DNA of 8,735 bases from CAYRJA01 sp964424455 (lineage in GTDB: Bacteria > Bacteroidota > Bacteroidia > Chitinophagales > UBA10324). The stretch spans positions 1-8,735 of the forward strand of contig CAYRJA010000118.1 in assembly GCA_964424455.1 (NCBI GenBank). The letters run 5' to 3'. The notes under the pieces were generated by a model. It saw only the letters and a program-made list of their open reading frames with translations, searched no databases and was not told where the DNA came from. Position 1 is the first letter of the stretch. Each line of letters opens with the position of its first letter. The translations under genes and the position numbers were made by a program. Shown here one piece after another: positions 6,970-8,735 of this stretch.

Positions 6970-8706
6970 ATGTTACATTTATTTCTGTTCATTTCACTCT
7001 TCTTTAATGCCATAGTTACACCCGGAGATTTACTAACTCCATTCGAAAAAAGCAGCGGTAAGAGAACTACCACTTATGAAGAGTGTATCAGTTACTATAA
7101 AAAGTTAGATACATTTTCAGATAAGATAAAACTGATGGAATACGGAACTACAAGTATCGGTAAACCGCTGCATCTCTGTATTATCTCAAATAATAGAGTT
7201 TTTTCAGCCACAGAAATTCGCAAACAAAACAAGCGGGTGCTGTTTATTAATAACGGCATTCATCCGGGAGAACCGGATGGAATTGATGCAAGCATGATGC
7301 TGGCTCGCGACCTTGTTACAAAACCACAGTATGATTCACTGCTGAATCATGTAGTGGTGGTGATTATTCCGATGTATAATATCAGCGGAGTACTGAACCG
7401 GAGTTGCTGCAGCCGTTCCAATCAGGATGGTCCTGAAGAATATGGTTTCAGAGCCAATGTGCAGAACTTAGATCTGAACCGCGATTTTATTAAAAGTGAT
7501 TCACGCGAGTCACAGATTTTTCAGAAAATTTTTACTGAATGGAAGCCGGATATTTTAGCCGACACCCATGTTACAGACGGAGCAGATTATCAATATACCA
7601 TGACATACATTGCTACGCAGCACAACAAACTGCATCCTTTGCTTGCAGAGTACGAAATGAAAGACTTAGTTCCGTTTATGGAAGAAAAAATGAAGAAGAG
7701 TAACTATGAAATGTGTCCTTATATCACTAATCTGGAAGATACGCCCGATTCAGGAATTGTTGAGTTTATGGAAACGCCCCGTTACTCTACAGGCTATGCA
7801 GCGTTGTTTAACTGTATTGGTTTTGTGGTGGAAACACACATGCTGAAGCCCTTTGATCAGCGTACTCTTTCGACTTACCAATTTCTGTTACACTTGCTTG
7901 AAAAAACAAATATTGATTACAAGAAAATCGGAGAAATTCATGAGCAGGCAAATAAACAGATTGAACAACAAATCGAATTTCCGCTCAACTGGAAATTGGA
8001 TAAAACAAATTTCACTTATCTGAATTTTAAAGGATATACGGCTAAGTATAAACCGAGTGATGTTTCCGGTCAGCCGCGATTGTATTATGACAGGCAACTG
8101 CCTTACGAAAAGCCGGTAAAGTTTTACAACTTCTATACAGCTTATGATTTTGTTCAGAAACCCAAAGCGTATATCGTTCCGCAGTATTGTGAAAAAATTA
8201 TTTCATTGATGAAATTAAACGGAGTAAAATTGTCACAACTGGAAAAAGATACGACTGTAACAGTAGAAGTTTATCGTATTATGGATTATAAAACTTCAAA
8301 ACACCCTTATGAGTCGCACTACATTCATTATGATATTGAGGTAAAAAGAGAAACACAGCCGATGAAATATTATAAAGGAGATTACATCATTTACACCAAC
8401 CAACCGGAGAACCGTTACATCATAGAATTACTGGAGCCACAGGGAGAAGACTCATTTTTTGCATGGAATTTTTTTGATGGAATACTTACGACAAAGGAAG
8501 GGTTTTCAGCTTATGTGTGGGAAGACCGGGCATTTCAACTGTTACAGAACGACTCAACTCTGAAAAAGAAGTTTGAAGACTTTAAAAAGAACAATTACAG
8601 TTCAGGTGTAAGCACACAGGAACAACTGGATTTTATTTACCAACATTCGCCATACTTTGAAAAAAGTTTTCAGAGATATCCTGCAGGGCTTTCGGGTCTA
8701 AAATAA
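6970..8706 (+). CDS. Secreted M14-family zinc metallopeptidase (carboxypeptidase-like)
   Basis: This 578-residue protein looks like an exported zinc carboxypeptidase-fold enzyme, expected to trim peptides or amide-linked conjugates in the periplasm or outside the cell. The N-terminus is strongly hydrophobic (L-H-L-F-L-F-I-S-L-F-F-N-A), consistent with a short signal peptide, though it lacks the usual Lys/Arg. The M14 signature is clear: H-P-G-E with zinc ligands His98 and Glu101; L-N-R-D-F with Asn170-Arg171 matching the substrate-carboxylate-binding N-R of carboxypeptidase A; D-T-H with His200 as the likely third zinc ligand; and V-V-E-T-H with Glu289 as the likely general base (Glu270 in carboxypeptidase A). 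The catalytic domain ends near residue 335. The remaining ~240 residues form an extension with no motif I can name. ATG 6970 is the only ATG, GTG or TTG in this frame after the in-frame stop at 6874-6876, and AGG directly abuts it, too close to be a normal ribosome binding site. Substrate specificity is unknown. Confidence 0.92.
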   Translation: MLHLFLFISLFFNAIVTPGDLLTPFEKSSGKRTTTYEECISYYKKLDTFSDKIKLMEYGTTSIGKPLHLCIISNNRVFSATEIRKQNKRVLFINNGIHPGEPDGIDASMMLARDLVTKPQYDSLLNHVVVVIIPMYNISGVLNRSCCSRSNQDGPEEYGFRANVQNLDLNRDFIKSDSRESQIFQKIFTEWKPDILADTHVTDGADYQYTMTYIATQHNKLHPLLAEYEMKDLVPFMEEKMKKSNYEMCPYITNLEDTPDSGIVEFMETPRYSTGYAALFNCIGFVVETHMLKPFDQRTLSTYQFLLHLLEKTNIDYKKIGEIHEQANKQIEQQIEFPLNWKLDKTNFTYLNFKGYTAKYKPSDVSGQPRLYYDRQLPYEKPVKFYNFYTAYDFVQKPKAYIVPQYCEKIISLMKLNGVKLSQLEKDTTVTVEVYRIMDYKTSKHPYESHYIHYDIEVKRETQPMKYYKGDYIIYTNQPENRYIIELLEPQGEDSFFAWNFFDGILTTKEGFSAYVWEDRAFQLLQNDSTLKKKFEDFKKNNYSSGVSTQEQLDFIYQHSPYFEKSFQRYPAGLSGLK

Positions 8707-8735
8707 TTGATAGTCAAACTTTAAGTGGGTATAAA

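Noticed and set aside
8707..8735. Terminal 29 bases with TTGA/TCAA dyad (8707-8717)
   Set aside because: A 4-bp stem is too weak for a terminator and too little sequence is present to judge.

Overview
The window reads as an ordinary chromosomal stretch of a Bacteroidota bacterium. It is moderately AT-rich, almost completely coding, and its starts are preceded by A/T-rich sequence rather than Shine-Dalgarno motifs, as is usual in that phylum. The efflux lipoprotein, the 1139-residue RND pump, the short MazG-like protein and the M14 peptidase also resemble Bacteroidota subtypes. This placement rests on sequence style and recalled family resemblance; no search was run. There is no tRNA, rRNA, CRISPR array, insertion sequence, integrase or phage gene.

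Positions 1-4879 (+ strand) hold a tripartite efflux operon: the C-terminal end of a TolC-type outer-membrane channel, a lipid-anchored periplasmic adaptor and an RND inner-membrane pump. The gaps are 26 and 45 bp, so co-transcription from a promoter left of the window is likely. The products would assemble into one envelope-spanning, proton-driven exporter. Its substrate cannot be read from the sequence. The unit ends in a strong intrinsic terminator at 4907-4943.

Positions 4982-5308 (+) encode a 108-residue MazG-like nucleotide pyrophosphohydrolase. The frame stays open upstream to an ATG at 4889, but that extension is the translated terminator hairpin, so the start is placed at 4982. Its stop codon abuts the stop codon of a convergent gene (5309-6874, - strand) for a HerA/YjgR-like (DUF853) P-loop ATPase, with no base between them. 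A 95-bp divergent intergenic region (6875-6969) separates the ATPase gene from a secreted M14 zinc-carboxypeptidase-like gene (6970-8706, +). The last 29 bases hold nothing recognisable.

I see no convincing new multi-gene system. The points most worth a second look are an extra hydrophobic hairpin inserted between the two halves of the RND pump, the terminator hidden inside the apparent MazG frame with very little promoter space after it, and the zero-gap convergent junction between the MazG and ATPase genes.
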